Shown here in pieces: positions 23,279 to 35,600 of a DNA stretch of 64,000 nucleotides; positions within the stretch are counted from its first letter, which is position 1; each line of letters opens with the position of its first letter. The notes under the pieces were generated by a model. That model searched no databases, had not been told where the DNA came from, and saw nothing but the letters and a program-made list of their open reading frames with translations. Both the position numbers and the translations under genes were made by a program. Source of the DNA: Cinclus cinclus. Taxonomy: Eukaryota > Chordata > Aves > Passeriformes > Cinclidae. The DNA is taken from NCBI RefSeq assembly GCF_963662255.1, contig NC_085047.1, positions 90,330,259-90,394,258 on the forward strand. The letters are read 5' to 3'.

Positions 23279-26200
23279 ATACCTTTGGCTTCCTTCCCCA
23301 AATTCTCTGGCAAACTTATCTTTATGAGTGGGAAGAATGTAGTGAAATGTCTTTATTTTTGAAATTAAGGTAGGTAGAATCTTTTTGAGGATCATCTCTG
23401 AATATCTCGTAGATCACTGCTATTATGCACACCAAGGCAAAGAAATTATGCTCAACTCTACTCTTACATATATTCTTTTAATCTTGTACTCTGAACCCAA
23501 CAGAGACACCATTTTTCTGCGATGTCGATGTCTCTTCCAACTTCTTAAAAGTTTTAATCCTTTTTAATCCCAGCAGTGAACAGCACAATTGCAATTTTAG
23601 CAGTGAAGCTTTTATCCTGCCTCCCTCAGTTCAGGCTGGTAGTGTGTTGAGGTTCTAACTATTGAACTGCCTCATCATGATATCGATGCAGAGATAGTTT
23701 CTTAATAAATTTCATCTTTAAATGATGCACTAAGGAATAGAGGGAGTATTAATGAAATTGGTTTTGCAGCATCTATTAGAATGAAGGAGGTTTCCCTTCT
23801 CTCTCCTTTGTGTCTTAATCCTCTTTGGAGGTATCTCTCCTGCACACAGCCCAGTGCAACTTTATTGGAGCAGAAGCACTGTGGGAGCAATCCTCCGACA
23901 AAACAAGAGGCCATGATGGGATGACCTTGCATGGAAGATTTTGCCCAGAGAGGCTGAAACTGGTTAAAATATCTGGAGCAGAAAATGTGTGTGTGGAATC
24001 GTGGTCACTTCACTTAAAGCTCTGAATGTTTAGGATTGAAAAAACATGAAGTCTCAATGTTTTCCTCAAAGCAGCATTCTGTGTTCAGCTCAGGTGGTGC
24101 ATCTATTTTATGCTTGGGATCCTTGAACTGTTAAAGACTATAACATCTTTTATCTCTCCTAGTTCCCTCATGCCCTTCATCCATAGCAAAATTATTAGTG
24201 TCATTTATGAAGTTAATGCTATGCATAACAGACTTAACTTCTTAGTAATTTTTCCTCTTTCCTATGTTATTTTTCCACCTATGCATGTGGTCTTCACAGA
24301 TGGATAAGCTTCCTTGATAGGGAAGACTGGGAAATGCACCTTCTAGTAATGGCACAAGATAGTATTTAATTTGATTTTTTAATGTGATTTTCAAGGCAGC
24401 ATAGCCAAGAACTTGTCTTTCTGGTTAAAAGAAACCACCATTCTTTAACACCTGTTAGAAGTTTTTCTAAACTAATTTAAACAATCACATTGTTATGAAC
24501 ATCTCCTATTGAAGTCTTGTTGTCCCACCGTGGGTATGGGGTTTATTCTTCCAACATGCTGTTTTGCCATCCACTCATCCCTTTCTGAGCCTGGCTGGAC
24601 TGAGAATCCAACCTGTCTCTTGCATGTTAAATTGTGAAGCTCTAACCATAGCCCAAGGGAACAGTGTTGAACAGCATGATTTTTTAATGAGCACACTCAG
24701 TGTGGGTTGTTCTTGTTTAACATAAAAGAAAACATAATCCCTACTCTAAGCCATTTGCAGTCTAAGGGCTGGATTGTGGCTCTAAGCAACATCCAGCAGT
24801 GGGGGGAAGGTGCAGAGGGAGCTACTCCTGAAGGCATTTTTACCAAATCTGTGGGAGCTCAAAGAGTAGCAACTGCTGATGCTCTCATGTATAAACATGG
24901 GGAACATGACTGACACAAATTGGTAGCTCAGCTCTCACTCGGGGGGGACATGAAGCATCTCTGTATGTCTGAATGCCAGCAATGATGCAGAGAGAAGGGT
25001 CCTTGTCTCCACCTCATTTTTTTACTTGTGCAGAATTACAGCAGAAATACTTACAGGATGCTATAGGAGGCTGCAGCAGGGCAGACACATTGTTCTCCAC
25101 AGCTTTTTGCCACAAACACTGATAAGGCTACCAAAGCAATTTTCTTCCTGGGCAAACAGCTTGCAGTGGTCTAAACAAGAAGAGTAAATAGGTTTGTGTT
25201 CAACCAAAAAATTGAAAGTAGGCCAAGAAAGGTACTTTAGAGCCATGTCTGGTTTTGCAGATTGATCAGAAATGGGATTATAAACCATGTCATATTTGCC
25301 CAGCACATGACTCAGAGATGGCTTCCTCTTCATCACCTGCTTTTGGAGATAGTAACTCACAAAGAATCTCTACCTGAAACCTTTTATGGAAATGGACTTC
25401 TTCAGTACTGTTTCAGTCTTTCAGAGGAAAAAGAACTTGCCCAGCCAAGGACGGAAAGCTCTTATTGCTCCTCACAAAGAGCATCTGCTCCTAAACAACC
25501 AGCTGTCTCTTAACAATTTTTTTCTGCAGGATATGAAACCAAGAAAAAATATTTTGAGTCCTCAGACTGGCATACAAAACCTTCCAGGTAAGAACTGATA
25601 CTATAGAATTCAAATATTTTATTTTCTTCTTGACATCAGAGAGGCATTTTGCCAAGAGAGAGGCAGTCAGAAGTAGGGTGTTAAAAAATTATTTGGAGAA
25701 GGCATCTCAAAACATGGAAATCTGCCAGATATCAAATGAATAGCTATCTAGGGAATGAGAACAGAAAGAAAGAAATAGAGAATGGGAAAAAGGAGGAATT
25801 GGGATGATCTGGGATACTTCCTGCACTTCTACATCTGTATACAGTAAAGACAAAATGGTGGAAAGAAGATTCATGGAGGCAACAGCATATGAAATGAAAT
25901 GCCTAAAAAATTGAACATTTTTAGACTAAAGGAAGAAACCATTGGAAAACAGATATTGACTATTGTCAGGTTAACAATCTTGACCTTTTGAAAGTATGTA
26001 TGAATTCATAGCCCTTTTCTAGCAACATAAATGTGCACTCTCCTTGAAAAGTGCAACACCCTGCTATGCTGATTATCAGCCCAATACACCTGCGTATCAG
26101 AAAGCCAGACACAAAATCTGAGCAGTGGCAACTCAGAAGTCTATAAAAGATGTTAGGAATGAATTGTTTAGATAAGTCTGATATGAAGAGGTACAGTATC

Positions 26201-26750
26201 TCAGGATGAATAAAATTGCCAGTACCCCTTCTTTTGTATATTGAATCTATACAAATATTAAGAACTCTTTAGCCTGACACATTCATGTACACAGTAAGAA
26301 TTATATCAGTATTACTATCTCAAAAATGAAAGTAAGGAATTTAACTAATTTAAGCCAATGAAAAACTTGTGTTCAAATTAACTGTAATCAGGACTGACAG
26401 AGAGCTCAATATCCCAAATTTTCCAGTGTACCTGTACTTCGGGTAGGGAAAACTTTCCAGCGTTTCCTACTTTGGGGAGAGAATCAAAGAACTTACAATG
26501 GTTCTTGGTCAAAGGATCTGCAATGGTCAAAGAACATGCAAACCTAAACTAAGACCAAATGGCAGCACTGAAAACCATCAAGTCCCCAGCCTGGAATGAG
26601 CTTGCAAAAAGCCAGCAAAATCTAGCAGTTGCCTAAATATGAATGTCAGTGCCTGTTTGGACAAAAGACTGGTGTGCTGGATATCTTGTCCCTACCCAAA
26701 GGCAGAGCCTTCTCCTTAAGACCTCTGGTCAGATATGGCCAGCAGTCATA

Positions 26751-26888
26751 TCATAGAATCATAGAATGGTTTGTGTTGGAAGGGTCCTTAAATATATTCT
26801 AGTTCCTACAGGCAGGGATACCTTCCACTAGGCCAAGGTTCTCAAAACTCCATCCAAACTGGCCTTGTACACTTCCAGGAATACAGCA
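26751..26888 (-). mobile_element. CR1 LINE 3' end, minus strand
   Basis: Starts on the plus strand with TCATAGAATCATAGAATGGT, the reverse complement of the CR1 ATTCTATGATTCTATGA tail. It continues with GTTGGAAGGGTCCTTAAATA, GGCAGGGATACCTTCCACTA and CCATCCAAACTGGCCTTGTA, all in CR1 3' UTR order. Resemblance stops near 26888. Only about 140 bp remain, one of the shortest copies here. The well-kept 3' end suggests a fairly recent insertion. Confidence 0.93.
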
Positions 26889-28728
26889 TTCTCATCATGT
26901 ACCTAATGGGCAGGAACAGCAGCAGGTCCAGGCTCATTTCAAAACACCTTTGAGAAAGGCAAGGTCCTCTTTTCTGGTACAGTGACTAAAGCCTACATAT
27001 GAGATAAGAGGAAGCTGCTTCTATCACCCCATCAATCCCCAAAATGTACAAACCCACATGTCTGTCTCCATAAGTGCTGCACAAAATAGAGAGGAGATGA
27101 GTTTGAAAGGCATGCTGTCCCACTGTCCTTTTGGATAGACTGTGTAACCAGCCACAGGCACATAAGCAGAATAGGAAGGGGTGACTGATCTAGCCATGTG
27201 CTAGGGCAGAGTTTCCTTTTCAGGTGGCATTTTTCAGCATTAAATGCAACCACCCTGAAGCCTGTATGGACAGTACAAGCATGTAACCTTTTGATGACAA
27301 GCATATGCACCACGGATAACCTTATCAGACCTCAGCACAGGCACACACAGGTTGAAAAACATTTGGCATGACATCACAGATTTTTTTCTTGCAGCCTTGC
27401 CAAACTTATCTGAGCCAATTCAATCAAACACAACAATGCATTGTTAAGTAATGAGTTTCCTAAAAAGGGGCCAAACTCTGTGCTATGCCTCATAGGAGCA
27501 ACTGTGTGAGTGGTCCTTTTGTGCACAAGGCTCAACAAGTTAATATGATTTGAAAGCAACATCACTTTCATTTGACTGTAGTTTCTTTCCCAAAGAAAGC
27601 TGGTTATAATTTTGCAACAGTAAATGGGGAACTGTGCAGACTTTTAAGGTTGGTTATTTTTAATTAGTGGTGCCGACATACAGACACATGAAATATCTGA
27701 TGACAGGTGGGAACCACACTTCCAAAAAACTGGTTCCAGCTCCCTGTTATTGAAAGCAGTCACATCTCACACAATTTTAAAAGTATTTTTGTCTAAACAC
27801 AATTATGTCTATGTTAAGAATTATGGTGGAATTACTCTGTATTAAAAAAAAAAAGGAGAAGAAATTTAATCTTTGATCTACCTAAATTAATGAAGCTCAG
27901 TCTAACCTTCTCCCTGCTGCAGTACTGAGGTTCTCCTTGTTGGTCTGGCAGGGATACCATCAGTGACTCTGCACACTGGGCCATATACAAATGTCATGGA
28001 GGGAACATTCTCTTATTTGCTTTCATGCATTGTCCTGCCAAGACAGCAAACTGTTTTGAACACCTCAGAGCTGTCACTGGACCCTTCTGCATGACAAAGT
28101 TTAAGAGTCATTTGTCCATACTATCTCATCTGGAATTTCCTATGGGACTCTGATGCAGTTTAAACAGGGGATGGAAGTTTTGTTCTTGTTTCTGCCCTGC
28201 CTTTGATCACCAAGAGTTGACCTCAGAGACATCTCCTGCTGCCAGTTTTCCTGCCATTCTCAGCTGTTCTCTCCCCCAAGGACCAGCACAACTTCCCTGT
28301 TTGTTCTGTTGCAGAGAGCTCAAGGCATGGTTATCACGTAAATAAATTAGTAATTTCAAAATTCAGACATACAATAACAGATACTATGCGAGGTTTAAAT
28401 ACAAACCATAGGCCAGATGAAGTCTGCACAAATATGCCGTTTTACACTGTCAGAAAAACTGGCCCCATCATTCATTATTTTATTTAGAAGTAGTTGCCAT
28501 GTTATCTTTTGTTTCCACATCTAGCAGTTTTCTTTCCTTGCAGAAATACAGTCATAAGAAAACAAAGGATGTAGGAGAATGGGTAGAAGTGATAGACAGA
28601 AACATTTCACAAGGTTTGCATAATGGTTGCAACTGGTGTCATGATGCACACGTAGGTTGAGGATGTGAAAGAAGTTAGAGCCCACTAATGCTTATGAACA
28701 GTCAAGCTCTCAGGTCAGGTAAGCATTT
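26889..28728. other. Single-copy DNA between two CR1 copies
   Basis: No gene recognised. The longest frame is 93 codons on the minus strand at 27032-27313 with no recognisable motif. A short A run lies near 27843. Confidence 0.5.
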
Positions 28729-29690
28729 CACAGAATCATAGAATCACAGCATGGGTCAGGTTGGAAGGGACCATGGTGGATCACCTGGTCCAGCCTCCCT
28801 GCTCAAGCAGGGTCATCCCAGAGCACATTGCACAGAATTGCATCCAGATGGTTCTTGAGTATCTCCGGTGAGGGAGGCTCTCCTGTCTCTCTGGGTAGTC
28901 TCTCTCTTCCAGTCCCTGCACTCCAAAGTTCTTCTTCATGTTCAGGTGGAAATTTTTGAACATCAATTTCTACCTGTTGCTTCTTGTCCTATTGCTTGGC
29001 ACCACTGAGAAGAGCCTGGCTGCATTCTCTGACACCCTCCCTTCAGATAATTATATACATTGATGAGGTCCCCTCTAAGTCACCTCTTCTTGAGTCTGAA
29101 CAGGCCCAGTTGGCCAGAGAGATACTCCAGTCCTCTCATCACCTTTGTCACCCACCAGTGGACCTGCTTCAGATGCTCCATGTCTGTCTTGCAGCGAAGA
29201 TCCCAGACCTGGACACAGCACTCCAGATGTGCCTCACAGGGCTGAGTTGAGAGACAGAATCACCTCCCTCAACCTGCTGGCAGGTGTCCAGGTAGTTGTT
29301 TCATCATAGAGGGCAATCACGTTGGCCAAGCATGATTTGCCTTTATTGAATCCACGCTAAAAACTCCTTGTCACCTTGTCCACCTTGTGGACAGAAATGG
29401 CCTCCAGATGAGGCATTTCATCACCTTTCTAGGGATTGAGGTCGGGCTGACTAGCTAGTAGTTCCCATAGTCCTTCCTCCTCCTTTCTGTTTTTGAAGAG
29501 TGGCTTGATGTTTGATTTCTTCGAGTCCTCATGCACTTTTCCATGCCATGACCTCTCAAAGATGATTGTGAGGTCCCTCATTATGGTCTGCCTGCTCTCC
29601 CAGCACTCATGGATCATCCCAGCAGGGTTCATCAATTTGTGGATTTCGAGTTTGCCTATGTGTTCTCTAACACAATCCTCCATGACCAGA
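28729..29690 (-). mobile_element. CR1 LINE, internally deleted, minus strand
   Basis: The largest CR1 copy here, read from 29690 down to 28729. The first part (29690-29430) encodes the start of the ORF2 reverse transcriptase. It has a degraded IHKLMNPAGM segment where CR1 has HKSMGPDG, then LTIIFERSWHGKVHEDSKK, then PLFKNRKEE before the NYRPVSLTS-type block. After a KGKSCLANVIALYDET-like stretch (about 29340-29295) the sequence jumps to ASRLREVILSLNSAL (about 29285-29240), which belongs to the C-terminal region. It then follows the C-terminus through KFHLNMRKNF-type residues (about 28950) to the 3' tail at 28729. Roughly 200 codons containing the RT palm and its FADD catalytic motif are missing. 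Stops and frameshifts add to the inactivation. Confidence 0.93.
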
Positions 29691-32600
29691 GGAAGGTCTT
29701 TCTCTCAGTGGCCCATCCTGTCTTTGGAGTCTTCTCCAAGAAATAATGGATCTTCAGAAATTGTTTTGTCCATCATTCTTGAGGCTTCTGGACGTATCAG
29801 TAGTAGTTCATGGGTGATGACATCAATCAGCAACTACAAAGACTCAGTGAAGACTCTTGATACTCATCTGAAGAAAAGGAAAGTAGAGACAACCCCTACT
29901 TTCGCAGTGTCTGAAACTTATTCAAGTATGGCCTAGAAAGTTGCAGGTCAGGACATGATCATCAATGACATCATATCTAACCTCACATTGTGTCAAAGTT
30001 TTCTGTTAAAATATTATTTTTATTGTTATTATTAATTACTTGCTCATTTCATGATAAAGCATGCAAACAAAATACGAACAGAAGGCATATAATAGTGTAT
30101 TCACACTTAATGGAAACTTTCACCATGTCAATTGCACTACCTTCAAAAAAGTTGAAAGGGTTCAGTGTAAAATCTGGTTCATAATGCTGTGAGATTTTTA
30201 CACACATTTAATAGCTGTAATCCTAGCCTCTTCCCTGCCTAAACTTGCCCCAAAACTTTTAATTTCTAGTTAAATAATACAGGAGTTGTTTTTTGTGCAG
30301 CTGGGGGCTCAAAATCAGTATTTTCTACCATGAGAAAATTCCCTAAGTTGGAAGATTATACTTAATAAAGAGGTAATTGCCAAACAGATGGCCATTATAA
30401 CTCTAAGATGCCTCACCTTTCACGCCAGGTCATCCACACAGAAAATATTGTGACACAGTTTCCTAGTACGACCAGTTTTCTTTCACCTGGAAACACCGAG
30501 AACTCCATTTCATATTTTCAAGCACTAAGAATCTGCAAGCCACAGGAGCTTTGACAAGCTAAATACCCTAGATATAAATGCTGGTTACTATTTTTGTTTA
30601 AAAAATAATTCTAAGCCAAACCTAGATTGATCCAGCTATAATCCAGTGGGCTGTCTAATCCATCTATAGAGACAATTAATTATGATTTGTCCAAAAGGTA
30701 TGTGACCAAGATATCAAGAACACTTCTCCCAGTTAATTCTTTAAAGATTATATGTCTGGTAACCCTGGACAGTAGGACATGGGAATTACTCCCTTTTTTC
30801 CTTGATCTTAAGCAACACTCTGTTCCCAATTCTAATGGCAAAATTAGAAATTATTTTTATTGAAATGGAATGCTTTTTCAACCAGCAAGAAAATAACTTT
30901 ATGAATGGCACTCTTTTTGTTATAGGCATACAACAATTGCCTTTCATATAAAATAATTCTTAGACATTTATATTTGAAAAACAATATTGTAAATAATGAG
31001 CTTGGATACCACAGGGACTGAGGATATAAAATCATAGCTTCTAAAATTAAGTAATTTTTAAAGCTAAACATGGTCACAGTCTTTCAATAGGTGTGAGGAC
31101 ATCCTAAAATAAAAATAATATTTTTTCACCTCTCTAGTTTTGATGTGTGTCTGATTGTATTTAAAACAAAACTGTGAAGAATTATTTTTTTCTGTGCTGT
31201 GGTTATGAATAGCAAGTTTCATCCTTGAAAGCTGCAAAATGACTGAGACATAAATCTTGCAAAAGAAATGTTTAGAGTAAGCATAATAATTCAGACCTAA
31301 TTGTATGGTCATAAATAGGATTCTTTAATGTATAATAGAGTCCAAATTTTCATAACTCTCACAATAAATCTTGTTTCTGTCTGGGGAAAATGGCATGGTC
31401 ATGCTCATTTAGATTTATAATTTCTTTTAGCCTGGTTCATAGACTATTGCCTCAATATCATTAGTGAGTTTTGCAGGCAATATAAATCTTGGATGGAGTT
31501 TTTGCAGAAGGCTAATAATTTGTCCTAAAAACTCATGGTTATATTGAATCATTTTCTCACATCATTAAATTAATTTTGTATTCTCTCAAAGTCTGTAAAA
31601 TTCTTTCTCACAACATTCTAGACATTTCAACCCTGCATGGAAAAGAGCCATATAGAGGATTTCACATTAAGTGACAGTAACATTAAAACCAATACAGGAA
31701 TAACTAAACAAAACAAATCAGAGGCTCCAGTCCCATATTTAGTATGTATCATCAGTAAAAATGAGATGTACTGATCAGTGAAGCAATTTGTAGGCAGGAG
31801 TTAGGAGTGAGAAAGCCTGGGATTTCCTGCCAGCTGCATCACAGAGTTCCTGTCAGTTGCTGGCCTCATCATTCAGCTCTTGCAAAGCTGCCAAGCCCCA
31901 ATATTCAAATTAATTAACCAAATCTTCCCTTCACCAGCCACTGAGATTAAAAAAATATTTCTGGAAGTACCTCTTGTTTCTTTGTTTTATAGGCTGGTGG
32001 GGGTCCTCTTTTTCAGGTTCTTGCCACTGCCTTCCAGAACTGCACACATACCCCATTTTATTCCTGAATAGAATTTATATTCTTATGCAACCTTTTGGCT
32101 CCAGGAGCTGGAGTGTTCACAAAACGTGTCATGAGGTCTGCAGTGGAACCAAGAGCTGGTAATACTGTCCTTGGTGGGTACTCCATACAATGAGAATTCT
32201 CTGCCACTGATTGCATCCACTTCACATGGATTTACAAAGACTTCATTCACGTTTGCAGGTCTCTGAACTGCTCAGGAGAAAGATGCAATATCTGTGCTGT
32301 GCATAAAATGTGGTAACATCTAGCTTTGAATTCTGCTCAACTGTTGGCCAGACAGCTGATGAGACTTATCCAATTTCTAGAGCCCTTCATCTGCTCAATG
32401 AAATGGAAAATAGCTGTATTTATGTAAATAATAAATGAAATGCCAGGACGTGGCACTTGAAAATATTTACTACATTTCCTGTGTTTTATTTGGGCCAATA
32501 AAAACATGTTACTGTGTACTGCAAATGGTTTCCTCCATGCATCTCTTCACAACAGCTTGTAAGAAGAGGGGGTTCAGTTCCTGCGCTGTTATATTGGTGC

Positions 32601-35600
32601 TTGTCAGTGTAACCCCATCTCACTTGCTGCAGTGCTAGTGGTGCACAAGAAGACTCACATTTAACCCTGTGTCTGTCTCCTGCATGTGACAGCTTCTGAA
32701 ATCCAACGCACAAGGGCCAGTCCCTCAATCTTCACACAGACCAGGCACCCAGCTTTGGGAATAGTGGCTTGCAGTGGAGGCACTTTTTTTATAACACTGA
32801 CTTTCTGGAATTGTATTCTTGCAAGATTTAACTGCACACAAAACAACTGTTAATAAGGTCTCCTTTGATCTTTGCACAGACTTCCACACTTATTTGATTT
32901 TACTGCACTTTGAAGTAATTGTAGGCTATGCTATGGAAATACAGAAGAAAATATCTCTAGAGAAATATGGGGAAATCACTGCAGTAGGAGAACCATAGAA
33001 AACTGAGCTACAAGGGACCATGAGAAGTTATACACTGAAAGCATTTAATTTAGCATGGATTTTGGAAGATTACTACAGTATAACAATGCCAAATCAATTT
33101 AAAATTTTTCTTTGCAGTACTATAGTGTTAAAAAGGAAGAATACTTGTTTCTGAATGCCTGGTGAAATGAAGTTGAATATTTCCTATTCCAAAATAGTTT
33201 TCAGTACCAGGACTCTGCCCTTTTCCCTGCTCAAGGCATTCCATGGCAGTGCAACTTCAAAATATATTGCACTTTCTGTTAGTGAACTCTTCTCAGAAAT
33301 ACTAGAGAGAGTAGAATCAGATATGGCATACCACAAAATTTTATGTGGTGGTTTTGTAATGAGAGAAACAATAATTTTTGAAGTAGAAGGGGAAAATGGT
33401 CCTCTGGTGTGCTTTATTTTACAGCAGCCAGGAAAAACTAGCAATATGGTAGAAAGTAATTTTATGTTTTGACCTCTCAAATTCCTTCCAAAATGCTTTT
33501 TCATGTGCTACAAGAATTGAGCTGTCACCCCTACACCAAATTACTTGAAATCTCTAATCTCTTTCCATTACCCTGACAAATCTGAGTTTCTTAATCCCTT
33601 CCCTTATTGGAGGGGAAAATCTGTCCTGCACCCATAGAGATTGAAATTATATTAAAAGGCTGAGGAGAGGACCTGTGCACTCATTTGCTTTTCATCAAGG
33701 AAAAAATCGTAAAAGCAGGAAGGTGCCTCTGAGTGTTAAGGAAGAAAGAGAAGATGTGACACAGGAGTGAACCTGATTTTGTGTGCCCTGTTGTAGTCCA
33801 TCAGTAATTCTGCTGAAGCAGCAGTCACACGGGGTTCAGTGCCACCGAGAGCAGAGTTAGGACACTTCAGCACATCTTGTGTCTATCACAATAGACACCC
33901 ACGAGGGCAATTTACATTTTATTGCATTGTAGATGTGCTGCTCTTCCTATACTACTTAAGAGTCAGCCAGTAAAGACTCTAAGGCAGCAGGAAAACAAGA
34001 GGAGCAAGCAGTAACTTAGCCACTAAAGCACATATCCATAAGCATCTAAGCACTGTAAGACGATGCAGAGGTTTTAACCTTTTCTTGCTTTTCTGAAATA
34101 TTCTTTGAGCACTCAGGAACTGCCATGATGAACTGTAGCACTCAGAACCTCTCATACTTTCAGAAGCCCAGGACAGTTTCCTCCTTTAGCAAAAAAGTCA
34201 ACCAAAAGAATGGCCTGTCATTTGGGGGAAAAGATCACTGCAAATGAAATGCTTTAGCTAGAAGGAGTCCCTCTGTGGTCAGCAGGGTTTCTGATTCACT
34301 GGCAAGGTTAAGACGACACCCATCTCCCCCCAGACCCCCTTCCCTCCAAAAAGACACACTTTTTTTTAGGAAAAGGCACAGGTAAGCATGAAGTAACCTG
34401 CGTGAATCAGCAGAGGTTATCAAGTCCTGAAAATGGGAAAGCTACTCATTACAGCCATAGGTGTATAGCGAACTGCACCAGTCTCAGAGCGTAGCTGCCC
34501 CCATCCCTCCCATCACACCCTTCCCGAGGGTCTTGGGCTAAAGGAGGCACATTCCCTCTGGTTCACAGAAAACGAGAACAAGATGTTGGTTGTAATAACC
34601 ACTGGCAGGTTGAAGGAAATAACGCCTGGATCTCCATAGTGGACAAAAGCCTCTTGGGGATAAAAAAATGAGCTATTTCCTCTAGCAAGGGCTTCCAGAC
34701 CACAGTACATCAGCCACTTCAAACTGGCCTGCGCCAAAACAGGACTTGTCTCTGTTAGCAGTGGTTTGGTTGTCAGACTTGCTCTCGAAGTCTCACTGCC
34801 AGGGGCTTCTGACCAATGCAAAGTTGACTCTGAGTTCTGTATCCACCCGGCAGCTGGCTCTGCCAGGGTGTCCTCCACTCTCAAGCTGCAAATGCAGATG
34901 CCAGCTCCTCAGCTGAAAAATACAGCTCTGTTCTCTTCCTTCTCTCATTTTCACTGAGTAGTTCTGCTTTCTGATACCGTAAGCACATGAGCCTGCTGCA
35001 GGACTGGAGATCTGGGCTAAGATATGCACACTGGTCTGAGCAAGATCCAGGGTTAATGGTGAAGCTGTGAAGCACTTCAGAGCTTTTGGGGAAACTGGAT
35101 TTGATGCTTTAATATGCACAATAAAAACATCAGAGTTACATTGGTACTTGCATTACAGCTCTACGTTAAGTGATTTCTAGTTTTTGTCCTATTCAATTCG
35201 TGATTGTCCTGCCTCAGTCATTTTATATAGTACCAGTCTATATTGTAGAAAATTCCAGTTGTAGAAAAGGGACTATTTTGCCACATTTTTCAGCATGGGG
35301 AATAGAGAATCTAATCCCACAGCTTTCACTGAATGATGTGACAAATCCTCATTCATAAAGGCAAATTACCTTTAAAGGTTACTCATAGGTGAATGGCTGT
35401 AGGATCATGCCTACAGAAAGCACTTGTTGGTTTAATTTGCTCTGGCAATTTGCTCTTTAGTCTGTCCTGGTATCACTACTGAAATTGAAACCAGCCATCC
35501 TGTTTAAATCAAACCCACATATTTTTGTCTCCACAACTGTGAGAGGACAAATCATGAACATTGTGTTCTCAATAAAGCAGAATCTTCTCAGTGAGTAGTG

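Larger units (their letters stand above)
16401..26750. other. 10.3 kb repeat-poor single-copy DNA
   Basis: No transposon family, RNA gene or coding exon is recognised across this stretch. Frames reach 140 codons (18361-18783 minus, 22626-23048 plus), within chance range and without recognised motifs. The lack of retroelement insertions over 10 kb could reflect constraint or simply chance. Local points of interest are an ATTA-rich cluster at 20331-20378 and an imperfect direct repeat at 23225-23278. Confidence 0.5.

Noticed and set aside
29493..29936. 147-codon plus-strand frame
   Set aside because: It is antisense to the reverse transcriptase segment of the CR1 copy for most of its length.
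34513..35119. Overlapping minus-strand frames of 123 and 108 codons
   Set aside because: Local GC is raised, which lowers stop frequency; there is no family resemblance or splice support.
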